Source of the DNA: Polyangiaceae bacterium
GTDB lineage: Bacteria > Myxococcota > Polyangia > Polyangiales > Polyangiaceae
Assembly: GCA_025936205.1 (NCBI GenBank)
Contig: JAICTU010000036.1
Span: forward strand, 1 to 30,001
DNA: 30,001 bases
Reading direction: 5' to 3'
The notes below the pieces were generated by a model that saw only the letters and a list, made by a program, of their open reading frames with translations, was not told the origin of the DNA and searched no databases. The stretch's first letter is position 1, and every line of letters begins with the position of its first letter. Positions 1 to 11,695 of the stretch are shown here, piece after piece. Both the position numbers and the translations under genes were made by a program.

Positions 1-75
1 CAGCCACATCCCGAGGTGAGTGGCGCGCTCCTGCTGCGCCAGGTTCTCGAAGTGATCCGCGGGTTCGTGCGCCAT
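1..75 (-). CDS. coxC: Cytochrome c oxidase subunit III, N-terminal fragment
   Basis: Only the first 25 codons are present; the rest lies beyond position 1. The translation begins MAHEPADHFENLAQQERATH and runs on to LGMWL. A short polar leader followed by an LGMW(L/F) segment is typical of haem-copper oxidase subunit III just before its first helix. The ATG follows a GGGAGAA ribosome-binding site that overlaps the coxA stop, 3 nt apart, so the two genes should be translationally coupled. Position directly after coxB-coxA fits subunit III, a helical membrane subunit without redox centres. Identity rests on context and the short N-terminus; a different small cox-linked protein cannot be excluded. 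Confidence 0.7.
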   Translation of the reverse strand, partial: MAHEPADHFENLAQQERATHLGMWL

Positions 76-78
76 GGC

Positions 79-1751
<1,673 letters not shown>

Positions 1752-1755
<4 letters not shown>

Positions 1756-2890
1756 GGGTTCTCCTGGATGGCGCCGGCATCGGCAGCCGACAGCTCATCG
1801 GGCAAACGGATCGGGGGCGCGTCGGGCGCCACCAGCGGCGCTCGCTCGACGACGTTCACGGTCGTGGCAGGGGGCCGGGCGAGCGCGCGCAGGTACTCCA
1901 GGATGGCCCCCGTCTGCGGCGCGCTGAGCAACCCCTGATACGAGGGCATGACCGGCGGATAGCCGCGGTGGATGAGCGCGCGCGGGTCCATCATCGAGTC
2001 GGTGAGATAGGCTGCGTCGGCCGTGATCTGGCGGCCGTTGGACAGCGGCACGACCGAGCCATACATGCCGAGCCAGGTCGGTCCGATATGTGGGGTGCCG
2101 TCGACGGTGTGACAGCGCATGCAGCCCTTCTCGGTGGCGACGCGCTCGCCCATCTGCGCGAGCGAGAGCCGCTCGCGCGGGGCGATGCCCGCGACCTCGG
2201 GCTCGCGATAAAGAGGCCCCGGCAGGTCCAGCTCCAGCGGCGGCAGACGTTCGATGGCCAGCGCGTAATCCGCGTCGCTGAGGGCGACCACGCTGGCCCG
2301 CATCGTCGAGTGACCCTCGCCGCAGTACTCGGTGCAGTACACGGGTGAGGTCGCTGGCTCGCGCGCCTCGAACCAGACCTCGGTGGTGCGGCCCGGTACA
2401 ACGTCCTTCTTGATGCGAAACTCCGGTACGTAGAAGCTGTGGATCACATCGCGCGAGGTCATGGAAAGGCGCACGGGCCGCCCCGCGGGGACGTACAGCA
2501 CGCCCTTGGAGCCGCGCCCGTTGGGATATGCGAAGGTCCACATCCACTGCTTGGCCATGACCTGGATCGTCAGCGCATTGGCCGGGGGCGACTCGAGCTG
2601 CACGAACTGGCGAAAGCCGATCACCCAGAACACCACGAAGAGCAGCAACAGCAGCGTGGCGCCGGCGATCTCGACGCGGCGCGTACCGCGCTCCGTCGCT
2701 GGATCCGGCGCCAAGGGAATCGGCGTCGCGGGCCGATGGCGGTAGCGGATGACGAAAATGATCGCCGCCAGCGCCACCAGCGCGGAGCCCGCCATCGTGG
2801 TCAGGATCACTGCGTAGTGCAGCGCATCGATCTGCGGCGCGATCGTGGAGCGCTGCGGCGGAAGAAATAGAATGCGGCGCAGCAGCTCGT

Positions 2891-2894
<4 letters not shown>
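1752..2894 (-). CDS. coxB: Cytochrome c oxidase subunit II with fused cytochrome c domain (caa3 type)
   Basis: This 380-residue protein accepts electrons and passes them to subunit I. It has two transmembrane helices (about 28-50 and 76-94), then a periplasmic cupredoxin domain. The CuA ligands are all visible: His152 (VIHSFYVP), Cys187, Cys191, His195 and Met198 (CTEYCGEGHSTM), plus the aromatic QWMW segment at 116-119. A class I cytochrome c domain follows, with CMRCH at 258-262 and a likely axial Met316 in PPVMPSYQ. The fusion makes this a caa3 rather than aa3 oxidase, so it can take electrons directly from a membrane complex such as ACIII. Its ATG overlaps the Sco stop by 4 nt and its stop overlaps coxA. 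Confidence 0.96.
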
Positions 2895-3708
<814 letters not shown>

Positions 3709-3712
<4 letters not shown>

Positions 3713-4152
3713 CGCTCATGCCCTTCTCGTTGCGACACGGGCAGCGTCTCGCTGGCCCCGCCCGCGCGCTGGCGCGATAGATACAGCTGCTTGGCGCGAT
3801 CGATCGGGATGTGGACGATACGGCGCTCGCGATCGACCCAGCCGTAGCTGCTCAATCGCTCCGGCGGCTCGCGCGTGGGGACCGGTTGGGCATGGCGCTC
3901 GAACAGCCCGGTCGCGTACGCCACGTGTGGCTCGGGCGCGCGCAGCACCCGCGCCGCCGGCCTCTCCAGCGCCGGCGACGGCATTACCTGCGCCGTAATC
4001 GGCAAGGTCACGGTTCCCGCCGGGGAGACCGGTACCGAGGCTCGCACCACGACCGTGAGAATGCCGCCGGCGGCCAGCGTCAGAATCGCAACCGCGAGGA
4101 TGCCGAGCGGCACACGAGCATCCAGGCGATCGGGCTCCTGGACGATCTTCAT
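3709..4152 (-). CDS. Small single-span membrane protein of the ACIII-oxidase operon, function unknown
   Basis: This 147-residue protein starts [17 protein letters not shown], where the ATG overlaps the actF stop by 4 nt. It has one transmembrane helix (about 16-37), a Pro/Ala-rich stretch, and a conserved-looking block containing [20 protein letters not shown] (about residues 102-121). From memory, small proteins with a YGWVD...V.IPIDRAM-type block recur beside cytochrome oxidase or ACIII genes, where they are annotated as hypothetical. There is no haem motif and no Cys. Tight coupling on both sides (actF upstream, sco downstream) suggests an assembly or accessory role in the oxidase-ACIII unit, but no function can be assigned. 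Confidence 0.85.
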
Positions 4153-5429
4153 GTCGGACTCCGATAGGCAATGCTCTTGCCGAGCGCTGGATCGCCCACG
4201 GGCACGATCGGCTGCCCGCGCAAGCGCAACGCGGCAAAGGCCACGCAGGCACCGCTCACGGCGAGCAGCGCGCTCAGATACCAGATGCTCACCAGCGGCC
4301 CCCGGTGAGCTTGCTCCGGCAGGATCAGCCAGAGCACGTCCAAGTACTGGCCGAGCACCAGCCAGGCCCCGACCACCGCCATCAGGCCAGAGCGGAACTT
4401 GGGCCCGCGCGGCAGCAGCAAGAAGAAGGGCAAGGCAAAGCGTGCTAGCGCAAGCGCGAGCGTCAACCAGCCAAAGCCCCCGGTCGAGCGTGCCACGTAG
4501 TAGCGCACCTCTTCCGGCTTGTTGGCGATCTGGACCAACATTGCCTGGAAGAAGGCGCAGTAGCCCCAGAAGATCGTGAAGCCCAGCATCATCCGCCCGA
4601 GGGCATGGAAGTGCGGAGGCCGGATCGCCGCCTGCGCGCGACCCTGGCGCGCGAAGTGCCCGAGCACGCAGAGCAGGCCCAGGCTGGCGACGAAGCCGCC
4701 CGCGAAGTAGTAGACCCCGAACAGCGACGAGCCCCAGAGCGGCTCCAGCGACATCAGCCAGTCGAAGGAAGCAAAGGTCAGGGCCAGGCACACCGGCGGT
4801 AAGAGCGCGGAGGCGAACGCGCGCTCCGGGCCCGGGGACGGCTCGGCTGTGGCGCTCGCGGGATCAGCCACCAGCGCCAACAAGCTGCGGGTGCTCACCC
4901 CGCGATCCTTGCGCAGCGACCAGCCACGCAGCAAACTGGCGCTGACCAGCCAGATCGCGAAGTACACCGCCGCTCGCGCCAGGAAGAACGGAGGGTTCAG
5001 GTATTGCTGCCGGTGATGGAGCGTCGCCAGCTCTTTCGCCGGCAACGCAGGAGACGGATCCATCCACAGGTAGAGGTCATGAAGCCCGAAGGCGATCGGA
5101 ACGAACAGCAGCGCCAGCAGTGGAAAAACACTGATCATGCTCTCGTTCAAGCGGCGAAGCGCGACGTTCCACTTGGCGTCCACGGCGTAGTAGATCATCA
5201 GCTGGAGCAGGCCGCCGAGCGCCAGCGAGGTCACGAACACGAACGCCGCCAGGTACGCGAAGTAGGTATCGCGCCGGTCCAGCAGGAACCCGATCACGGT
5301 GCCGGCCGCGCCCAGCGCCGCCGTGCCCAGCGCGATCGGCACCAGGCGCCGGCCCGAAAAGATCAGGTCAGCGTCGCGCGCGTCTCCGTTCGCTGCGCCC
5401 ACGGACGACTCGTGCTTCATTGCAGCCAT
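4149..5429 (-). CDS. actF: Alternative Complex III subunit ActF, quinol-oxidoreductase membrane subunit
   Basis: This 426-residue polytopic membrane protein has about ten hydrophobic segments and no haem motif. It is the smaller relative of ActC in Alternative Complex III, which oxidises quinol and passes electrons to c-type cytochromes. Family features include the repeated helix pairs, the FDWLMSLEPLWGSSLFGVYY segment (about 224-243) and the FxxFWGYCAFFQAMLVQIAN block that follows. Two starts compete. The ATG at 5429 (MAAMKHES) has GGTGGAGG 7 nt upstream and is used here. The ATG at 5420 would give the 4-nt overlap seen elsewhere in the operon but has no good ribosome-binding site. The stop overlaps the 147-residue protein gene. 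Confidence 0.93.
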   Translation of the reverse strand: MAAMKHESSVGAANGDARDADLIFSGRRLVPIALGTAALGAAGTVIGFLLDRRDTYFAYLAAFVFVTSLALGGLLQLMIYYAVDAKWNVALRRLNESMISVFPLLALLFVPIAFGLHDLYLWMDPSPALPAKELATLHHRQQYLNPPFFLARAAVYFAIWLVSASLLRGWSLRKDRGVSTRSLLALVADPASATAEPSPGPERAFASALLPPVCLALTFASFDWLMSLEPLWGSSLFGVYYFAGGFVASLGLLCVLGHFARQGRAQAAIRPPHFHALGRMMLGFTIFWGYCAFFQAMLVQIANKPEEVRYYVARSTGGFGWLTLALALARFALPFFLLLPRGPKFRSGLMAVVGAWLVLGQYLDVLWLILPEQAHRGPLVSIWYLSALLAVSGACVAFAALRLRGQPIVPVGDPALGKSIAYRSPT

Positions 5430-6019
5430 GGCTCTGCCTCCACCTGCAGCTCATCGGGCAGCTCCGCCAGCTTCGCCGACTGGCTCAGCTGCAGCGCTTG
5501 CACGTACGCGACCACCGCCCAGCGATCATCGATCGCGAGCTGACCGGCATACGAGGGCATGAGGCCGAAGCCTTCGCTGATGACGCGATAGATCTGACCT
5601 GCCGGCATCGCAACGATGTGCCGATCCAACAGCGTCACCGGCTTGCGCAGCTCCATCGCGTCCGCGACAGGTGACTCGGCGTCGCCCAGCGCGCCGTGGC
5701 AGGCGCGGCAGAAGATCTGAAAGCGCTGCTCGCCGCGCTCGAGCCGGGCGGCGTCGATGGCGACGGGAATGCGCTCGACGTAGCGCCCCTCCTTCGTCAG
5801 CCCCGAGACCAGCTCCGAGGGCCCGAGGCGCTTGCTGACCGCCACGGTGCCGGCGGGCGGCGCGCGCATCGCCTTGCCGTCCGAGAACACGGCACTGGCC
5901 TCGAAGGGCTCGGCCTTCTTCTGGTCGAGCATGCGCTCCAGGTCGACATTGCACGCCAGGGCAAGATCGCCTGCGAGCGCGAGGAACGCGAAGCCGGAGC
6001 AGCGCCGGGCGAGCGTCAT
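5417..6019 (-). CDS. actE: Alternative Complex III subunit ActE, monohaem cytochrome c lipoprotein
   Basis: This 200-residue protein has a signal peptide ending in the lipobox LALAC, so the mature protein should be lipidated at Cys23 and face the periplasm. A class I cytochrome c domain occupies the second half, with CRACH at 104-108 and a likely axial Met154 (GLMPSYAGQ). In ACIII, ActE is the monohaem subunit that works with pentahaem ActA in electron delivery. The ATG at 6019 overlaps the actD stop by 4 nt. The region between lipobox and haem domain contains a segment (about 37-80) common to ActE-like proteins. Assignment is firm from motif and gene order. Confidence 0.93.
   Translation of the reverse strand: MTLARRCSGFAFLALAGDLALACNVDLERMLDQKKAEPFEASAVFSDGKAMRAPPAGTVAVSKRLGPSELVSGLTKEGRYVERIPVAIDAARLERGEQRFQIFCRACHGALGDAESPVADAMELRKPVTLLDRHIVAMPAGQIYRVISEGFGLMPSYAGQLAIDDRWAVVAYVQALQLSQSAKLAELPDELQVEAEPWLQ
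5437..5444 (-). promoter_or_regulatory. Ribosome-binding site deciding the actF start
   Basis: On the minus strand this reads GGTGGAGG, 7 nt before the ATG at 5429 and 16 nt before the alternative ATG at 5420. It favours the longer N-terminus of ActF. It lies inside the 3' end of actE. Confidence 0.6.
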
Positions 6020-6549
6020 CGCCGCACCTCGCTGGCCACGTACACGCTGCGCTCGGCGCCGAGCGACTCCACGACGCTCTCCAGCGCCTGCCGCCCCTCG
6101 GGTACGTCGCTGGTCGGCACGGACAGCCAGAACTTGTCGACGCTGGTCGAGTCGAAGCCTTCCGCCTCGAACACCGGGTGCCAGGGCCGCACCAGACGCC
6201 CCGCCCAGAGCACGCCGAAGAACGCGGTGAGCGAAGCGAACAGCACACCCATTTCGAAGGTGATGGGCACGAACGCCAGCGGCATGTGCGGTGGCCGCCC
6301 GCCCACGTTGATCGGATAGAGGTAGCCGACCAGGTACCATTGCAAGAGGTAGGCTCCGCCTGCCCCGCACAGCCCCGCGACCAGCACCGCGTACGGGATC
6401 CAGCTGCTGCGCTCGGGTAGAGCGTCGCGCACCTCTTCCGTGGAATAAGGCGTGTACGCCTCGAGCCCCGAGTAGCCCTTGCGCTGCAGCTCGCGAGCCG
6501 CGCGCGCGAGCGCTTCCGGACCTTCAAACTCCAGCAGCAGGTCAGCCAT
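6016..6549 (-). CDS. actD: Alternative Complex III subunit ActD (DUF3341-type)
   Basis: This 177-residue membrane protein starts [20 protein letters not shown]. It has a small alpha/beta N-terminal domain (about 1-45), two transmembrane helices (about 50-70 and 92-112, the second starting [15 protein letters not shown]) and a C-terminal soluble domain. This matches ActD, which has two helices and no cofactor. The ATG at 6549 is chosen because AAGGGGGA lies just upstream; an upstream start at 6591 would add 14 residues but has no comparable site. The gene overlaps actC by 8 nt and actE by 4 nt. The [16 protein letters not shown] segment is characteristic of the family. Confidence 0.92.
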   Translation of the reverse strand: MADLLLEFEGPEALARAARELQRKGYSGLEAYTPYSTEEVRDALPERSSWIPYAVLVAGLCGAGGAYLLQWYLVGYLYPINVGGRPPHMPLAFVPITFEMGVLFASLTAFFGVLWAGRLVRPWHPVFEAEGFDSTSVDKFWLSVPTSDVPEGRQALESVVESLGAERSVYVASEVRR

Positions 6550-7936
6550 GAGCTCCCCCTTCGCCGGGCAAGGCATGCGGCTGACGCCCATGGCCCGACT
6601 CGTGATCGAGCTCTCGCCGGAGCTCCTTGAGCTCGGAGGCGGCGGTGAAGGGCACGAAGCGCAGGAACAACAGGAACAAGAACAGGAAGAAGCACATCGT
6701 GCCGAACAGGATCGACAGATCCACCCAGGTCGGGCTGTAGTTTCCCCACTGCGCCACCAAAAACTCGCGCTGCAAGCTGAGCACGATGATCACGAAGCGC
6801 TCCGACCACATGCCGAGGTTGATCACCAGCGACAGCACAAACAACACCCAGATGTTCGTGCGCAGGCGCTTGGACCAGAACAGGTGCGGCGTCACCACGT
6901 TGCCGAGCAACATGAAGTACCACAGGATGGAGTTGGGCCCGGTCGGGCGCGCCACGAAGAACTGGTAGCTCTCCGTCGGGTCGTTCGAGTACCAGGCCAG
7001 GAAGTACTCGACGATGTAGCCGTAGCTCACCATCAAGCCCGTGGTGAGCAGCATCTTGGCACAGTTCTCCAGGTGCTTGACGGTCACCACCTTCTCCAGC
7101 CCGAAAACCTTGCGCGCGGGGATCAGGAGCGTGAGCACCATGGCGAAGCCGCTGTAGATGGCGCCCGCCACGAAGTAGGGCGGAAAGATCAGCGAGTGCC
7201 AGCCCGGCGTGAGGCCGATGGCGAAGTCCGAGCTCACGATGCTGTGCACGGACAGCACGAGCGGCGTGGCCAAGCCCGCGAGCAGCAGGTACGCCGCGCG
7301 GTAGTGCTTCCAGGTGCGCTCATCCCCGCGCCAGCCGAGCGCGAACACGCCATAGATCCGCCGGCGCCAGCGCTGCGGCGCCGAATCGCGCACGGCAGCC
7401 AGATCCGGCAGTAGCCCCAGGTACCAGAACAGCAGAGATACCGTGAAGTAGGTCGATACGGCCGCCGCATCCCAGGGCAGCGCGCTCTTCACCTGCGGCC
7501 AGACCTGCATCGTCGATGGATACGGAAACAGCCAGTAGGCGAACCAGGGCCGCCCGAGATGCAGGACGGGAAACAACCCCGCCTGCATCACCGCAAACAG
7601 CGTCATCGCTTCCGAGAAGCGGTTGATCGCGGCGCGCCAGGGCTGCTCGAACAGATACAAGATCGCCGAGATGAAGGTGCCGGCGTGACCGATCCCGATC
7701 CACCAGACAAAGTTGATGATGGCGAAGGCCCACGCGACAGGGATCTGGTTCCCCCACAGTCCGATGCCTTCGGCCACCGTGTAGCTGACGCAGAACGTGA
7801 GCCAGAGCGTGCCGCACAACGAGAACAGCAGCAGCGCCCGGTAACCCCAGCCGCGCGGACGCCAGGTGATGCCGGCTATCTTCTCGTGCAGCTCGGCGTC
7901 CGAGGTGCGAAACAGCAGCGGCTCCGCGACGGTCAT
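6542..7936 (-). CDS. actC: Alternative Complex III subunit ActC, NrfD/PsrC-like quinol-binding membrane protein
   Basis: This 464-residue, roughly ten-helix protein belongs to the NrfD/PsrC family. It is the main membrane subunit of ACIII and forms the quinol site that feeds the ActB iron-sulfur clusters. Recognisable segments are [20 protein letters not shown] (about 94-113), a motif conserved in ActC, and the long loop with [17 protein letters not shown]. No haem or Cys cluster motif is present, as expected. The ATG overlaps the actB stop by 4 nt, and the 3' end overlaps actD by 8 nt. Length and helix count match the family. Confidence 0.95.
   Translation of the reverse strand: MTVAEPLLFRTSDAELHEKIAGITWRPRGWGYRALLLFSLCGTLWLTFCVSYTVAEGIGLWGNQIPVAWAFAIINFVWWIGIGHAGTFISAILYLFEQPWRAAINRFSEAMTLFAVMQAGLFPVLHLGRPWFAYWLFPYPSTMQVWPQVKSALPWDAAAVSTYFTVSLLFWYLGLLPDLAAVRDSAPQRWRRRIYGVFALGWRGDERTWKHYRAAYLLLAGLATPLVLSVHSIVSSDFAIGLTPGWHSLIFPPYFVAGAIYSGFAMVLTLLIPARKVFGLEKVVTVKHLENCAKMLLTTGLMVSYGYIVEYFLAWYSNDPTESYQFFVARPTGPNSILWYFMLLGNVVTPHLFWSKRLRTNIWVLFVLSLVINLGMWSERFVIIVLSLQREFLVAQWGNYSPTWVDLSILFGTMCFFLFLFLLFLRFVPFTAASELKELRRELDHESGHGRQPHALPGEGGAHG
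6554..6561 (-). promoter_or_regulatory. Ribosome-binding site deciding the actD start
   Basis: The minus strand reads AAGGGGGA, 4 nt before the ATG at 6549. It supports the shorter ActD N-terminus and lies within the coding sequence of an upstream alternative start. Confidence 0.6.
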
Positions 7937-10935
7937 CGCTCGAGCTCCGGGTTATCGTTGCTCACCTTGGCCAGGTACAGGGTGCGCGGGCGGGTGCCCA
8001 GCTCGTGCAGCACCGCGTAGCTGCGCGGCTCCTGCCGCCACTCCACCATCGGGGTGCCGGTGTGACTGAGCGCGCCGAACTGGATCGCCTGCGTCGCGCA
8101 GGCCTGCTGGCAAGCGGTGACCACCTCGCCGGGCTGCAACTCGCGCCGCTCGATGCGCGCCTGGCGCTCGGCGCCGCGAATGCGTTGAACGCAATAGGTG
8201 CACTTCTCCATCACGCCGCGCTCACGGACCGTGACGTCGGGGTTTTTCTGCAGGCGCGCGAGCGGCGCATCATCCGTATAGTCGAACCAGTTGAAGCGCC
8301 GCACCTTGTACGGGCAGTTGTTCGAGCAGAAGCGCGTGCCGATGCAACGGTTGTAAGACATCTCGTTCAGCCCGTCGGGGCTGTGCGTGGTGGCGTTGAC
8401 GGGGCAGACGTACTCACACGGCGCGTTCTCGCAGTGCTGGCACAGCATCGGCTGGTGGATCACGCCCGGCGGGCTCTCGCCCTCCGCTTCATACGTATCG
8501 ATGCGCAACCAGTGCATCAGGTGACCGCGCCCGGCCTCGCGCGCTCCGACCACGGGCACGTTGTTCTCGGCCTGGCAGGCCACCACGCAGGCGTTGCAGC
8601 CCGTGCACAGCGTGGTGTCGATGGTCATGCCCCACTGCACTCCAGCGAGCGGCCCGGTGCTCGCCTGCCGCACCACCGGTAGCAGCGACGGCTGCTTCCC
8701 GCGCGCTTCCCGCGCGAAGTCGGGATCCCGGCGGTACGCGCTCAGCGTGGTCGAGAGCGCCAGGCCGCGCCCGTGCTGCTGCTGCGTGAGCTGACGGATC
8801 GCCAGCTCCTGCTGCTCACCGGTCGGACGCAGCTCGACCGTGGCATACGCTCCGTCGACCTTTTCCAGCAGCGGTCGCGCGTCGACGCCGACGCCGTCCG
8901 CGAGCGTGCCGGTACCGTTTCGCCCGTAGCCTCGCGGCAGCGTCAGTGTGCCCGGCGCTTGCCCGCGCACCAGCACCACCGGCGCGCGCAGCGTGCGGCC
9001 GGCGCGCGACAGCTCCACGACGCTGCCGCTGCTCAAGCCGAGGCGTCCGGCGTCTTCCGTGGCGATGCGCAGGGCATTGCCCCAGGATTGTTTGGTGATC
9101 GGTTCCGGCAGCTCGAGCAGCCAGGCATTGTGCGCGAAGCGCCCGTCGTACACATTGTGGGACTCGGCGAGCTCGAGCTCGTAGCTGCCCTGCGCGTCCG
9201 ACCGGCGCGCGCCGCGGGCGAGCGTCAGCGCACGGGACCAGTTCGGCTCGCGTTGCAACACGCTGAACGCGCTGTCCTGCACAAAGCCGCGCTGCAAGCG
9301 CGCCGCCCACTCGGCGGCGAAGTCTGCGTCCGAAAGCTGCGCGAGCTGTCCGCGCCAGTAGCGCCGGGCCAGCGCGTATCCGCTCGGAGCAGGCTCTCCG
9401 GCGCACGCCGCCAGCAGCTCCAGCACGCTGCGCGACGCGTACAGCGGATCGATCAACGGCTGCACCAGCGACAGCGTGCCGTCGAAGGCCCGGCTATCGC
9501 CCCAGCTCTCCAGATAGTGCGACTGGGGCAGCGACCAGCGGCACGCGCGCGAGGTCGCGTTGCCGTGCGTGGCGAGCTGCGCACTGAACGGCACCTGCTT
9601 CAGCGCCGCCTCGAGCTCCAGCGCCGGATCGGCGTCGTACAGCGGATCGCAATCGAGCACGATCAGCCCATCCACGGCGCGCGCGTCGATCGCGCTGCGC
9701 AAGTCAGCGAGCGAGCTCGAGCCGAGCGGGTCAGCGAGTGCCGACCGGGTGAGCCGCAGCGTGCGCCCGAAGCTCCCCAGCGCACCGTTCAAGGCCAGAG
9801 CCAGCACCTGCACTTCGAACGGCTGCTGCGGCCCCGCCACGACCAGGCACTCGCCCCAGTGCTTCAGCAGATCCGCTGCCAGCGCGCGGACCCACGGCTG
9901 CAGCGGCGAACCGTCGCTGCTCGGCAGCTCGCCGAACGCCTCGATCCCGGGCAAGCGCGCCCGCGCATCACTGCGTGACAGCTCGCCCAGCAGCAGCGCC
10001 GTGAACTGCGGCAGCTCCGACGAGCGCAGCGCGAGACGGTGGTCGGCGACGCTGCCGGTGAGGCTCAGCGTGGATTCGACCGCGTACAGCCGGTTCGGCT
10101 CCGGGATCGCCGCTCGGGGCGCGCGGCGCGCGGAAAAATCGCGCGCCCAGCGCAGGGACATCGGACCCTGGCACAGGAAGTCCGAGTCCAGCGCCAGCAC
10201 CACTCGGCTCGCGGCGAAGTCGGGCTGCGCCTCCAGGGGCTCCCCGAACACCGCATCGCTGGCCTGATAAATGGCCTGCCGCGACAGCGCAGCGTGGAAG
10301 GTGAAGCGCGCTGCCGGATGGCGCTCGCGCAGGCGATCGAGCTGCTGCACGACCAGCGGCGAGCTTTGCGGCGGTAGCACGAACCACGGCCGCCACTGCG
10401 CGCCGCGCGACGGAGCCCCCTGCGAGCCAGCGCCCTGCGAGCCAGGGCCGCGCGAGCCAGGGCCGCGCGAGCCAGGGCCCCGCAACGCGCTGAAGGCGGC
10501 ATCCCACGAGCTGGGCATGCCCAGCTCCAGCGGCGAGCGCAGCCGGCTCGGGTCGTAGAGCGAGAGCACCGAGGCCTGCTGAACCACGCTGCTCGCGCCC
10601 AGGCTCGCTGGATGCAGCGGGTTCCCCTCGACCTTGGTCGGGCGGCCCTCGTGGCTCTTCACCAGCAGCCCCACGGCGAAGCCGTCAAGCTCCATCGAGG
10701 TCGCGTAATCCTGCGCCAGGCCGGGCGTGAGATCGCGCGGGGTAGAGACGTAGGGCAAGATCCGCTCGCGCGGTCGTTGCCCGCAGCCCGCCAAGCCGGC
10801 GAGCGCCAGGCTCGCCCCGAGCAACTGGATCAGCTCGCGCCGCCCGAGCGCGGCAGCGCCGCCTCCTGGCGTTCCTTCTGCGACGGCCTCGGGCCCCCCG
10901 CAGGCCTCGAGCACGGAACGCCAGTATTCACTCAC
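7933..10935 (-). CDS. actB: Alternative Complex III subunit ActB, molybdopterin oxidoreductase-like/iron-sulfur protein
   Basis: This 1000-residue periplasmic subunit has an N-terminal twin-arginine-like signal ([10 protein letters not shown], Arg32-Arg33) with a LAGC lipobox (Cys51). A molybdopterin-oxidoreductase-like domain follows to about residue 720, and a ferredoxin-like domain fills the C-terminus. The latter has four Cys groups: [35 protein letters not shown] and CTYC paired with CQQAC. In the third group a Thr replaces the usual second Cys, which fits three 4Fe-4S clusters and one 3Fe-4S cluster as known for ACIII. The start is GTG 10935, preceded by GAGAGGAGA. An upstream GTG at 10965 would overlap actA and lacks a site. 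A Gly-rich 15-bp repeat is inserted near residues 153-180. Confidence 0.95.
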   Translation of the reverse strand: MSEYWRSVLEACGGPEAVAEGTPGGGAAALGRRELIQLLGASLALAGLAGCGQRPRERILPYVSTPRDLTPGLAQDYATSMELDGFAVGLLVKSHEGRPTKVEGNPLHPASLGASSVVQQASVLSLYDPSRLRSPLELGMPSSWDAAFSALRGPGSRGPGSRGPGSQGAGSQGAPSRGAQWRPWFVLPPQSSPLVVQQLDRLRERHPAARFTFHAALSRQAIYQASDAVFGEPLEAQPDFAASRVVLALDSDFLCQGPMSLRWARDFSARRAPRAAIPEPNRLYAVESTLSLTGSVADHRLALRSSELPQFTALLLGELSRSDARARLPGIEAFGELPSSDGSPLQPWVRALAADLLKHWGECLVVAGPQQPFEVQVLALALNGALGSFGRTLRLTRSALADPLGSSSLADLRSAIDARAVDGLIVLDCDPLYDADPALELEAALKQVPFSAQLATHGNATSRACRWSLPQSHYLESWGDSRAFDGTLSLVQPLIDPLYASRSVLELLAACAGEPAPSGYALARRYWRGQLAQLSDADFAAEWAARLQRGFVQDSAFSVLQREPNWSRALTLARGARRSDAQGSYELELAESHNVYDGRFAHNAWLLELPEPITKQSWGNALRIATEDAGRLGLSSGSVVELSRAGRTLRAPVVLVRGQAPGTLTLPRGYGRNGTGTLADGVGVDARPLLEKVDGAYATVELRPTGEQQELAIRQLTQQQHGRGLALSTTLSAYRRDPDFAREARGKQPSLLPVVRQASTGPLAGVQWGMTIDTTLCTGCNACVVACQAENNVPVVGAREAGRGHLMHWLRIDTYEAEGESPPGVIHQPMLCQHCENAPCEYVCPVNATTHSPDGLNEMSYNRCIGTRFCSNNCPYKVRRFNWFDYTDDAPLARLQKNPDVTVRERGVMEKCTYCVQRIRGAERQARIERRELQPGEVVTACQQACATQAIQFGALSHTGTPMVEWRQEPRSYAVLHELGTRPRTLYLAKVSNDNPELER
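10421..10480 (-). repeat. 15-bp tandem repeat inside actB
   Basis: Four head-to-tail 15-bp units lie at 10421-10435, 10436-10450, 10451-10465 and 10466-10480. On the plus strand they share the core GCGAGCCAG and differ from each other at one to three positions. On the coding strand they give five-residue units [15 protein letters not shown] and GAGSQ, and a further degenerate unit GAPSR precedes them on the plus strand. The frame is preserved because 15 is a multiple of three. Confidence 0.9.
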
Positions 10936-10941
10936 GTCGCG

Positions 10942-10950
10942 TCTCCTCTC
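10942..10950 (-). promoter_or_regulatory. Ribosome-binding site deciding the actB GTG start
   Basis: The minus strand reads GAGAGGAGA, 6 nt before the GTG at 10935. It starts within the actA stop codon (TGA at 10951-10949), which couples the two genes. It is the best ribosome-binding site seen in the operon and argues for the GTG at 10935 over the one at 10965. Confidence 0.7.
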
Positions 10951-11695
10951 AACGGTGGCAAGCACTACATGTGGTGAGCGAGCTGACCGAGCCGCGCCGC
11001 ACCAGCTCGTCGCGCGCGCTCACCTCGAAGGTCTGCCCGTGCATCGGCTCGTAAGCGGGTGGGCTCTCGTCGTGCGCGCTCGCGCCCGCGCCCTGCGCCG
11101 CCGGCCGCGGCATGGGATCCTCGTTCAGCCACGCGCTGAGCGCTTCGGTGGAGCCGGCGCCGTGTTCGAGCAGCGCTGTTTCATACCTGCGGTGGCAGTC
11201 CAGACACCACTGCATGCTGAGCGGCGCGATCTTCTCCACGCGCGCCATCTGGTCGACCCGGCCGTGGCAGGCGACGCAGCCCAACCCGCGCTGCACGTGC
11301 ACGGCGTGATCGAAATAGGCAAAGTCGCCCAGATCGTGCACGCGGTTCCAGGGCAACGGCTCACCGGAAAAATAGCTGCGCCGGACGTTCTCCAGCAGCG
11401 GGCTGTTGTCCCAGATCTGCGCGTGGCAGCCCATGCAGACCTCGGTCGCCGGCACGCCCGCGGCGCGCGACGTCTCCGCGCCGGAATGGCAGTATAGACA
11501 GTCGATGTGATCGTCGCTCACGTGATGACGGTGATCGAATTCCACCGGCTGATCGACGGCTTGGAATTGCTCGGTGTTCCAGGGTGAACGCACGTACGCC
11601 ATGAGTCCTGCCGGCGCCGCCACCACGCCCAACACAGCGGCCCCCAGCGCCAAGCGCAGCGCGGTGTTACTCCAGTATGGAAATAAGGCTGGCAT
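10949..11695 (-). CDS. actA: Alternative Complex III subunit ActA, pentahaem cytochrome c
   Basis: This 248-residue protein has one N-terminal transmembrane helix (about 11-33) and five CxxCH haem sites, at 66-70, 87-91, 140-144, 164-168 and 243-247. That is the pentahaem pattern of ActA, which relays electrons from ActB toward cytochrome c or the caa3 oxidase. Extra His residues (HRHH at 55-58, FDH near 130) are candidate axial ligands. I place the start at ATG 11695 (MPALFPYWSN) because family members usually begin shortly before the helix. ATG 11773 and GTG 11779 are in frame and would add 26-28 basic residues. None has a good ribosome-binding site. It is the first gene of the operon. Confidence 0.93.
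   Translation of the reverse strand: MPALFPYWSNTALRLALGAAVLGVVAAPAGLMAYVRSPWNTEQFQAVDQPVEFDHRHHVSDDHIDCLYCHSGAETSRAAGVPATEVCMGCHAQIWDNSPLLENVRRSYFSGEPLPWNRVHDLGDFAYFDHAVHVQRGLGCVACHGRVDQMARVEKIAPLSMQWCLDCHRRYETALLEHGAGSTEALSAWLNEDPMPRPAAQGAGASAHDESPPAYEPMHGQTFEVSARDELVRRGSVSSLTTCSACHR

Noticed and set aside
8773..9978. A 401-codon open frame on the plus strand opposite actB
   Set aside because: Arg/Gln-rich antisense translation with no motif; actB is intact on the other strand.
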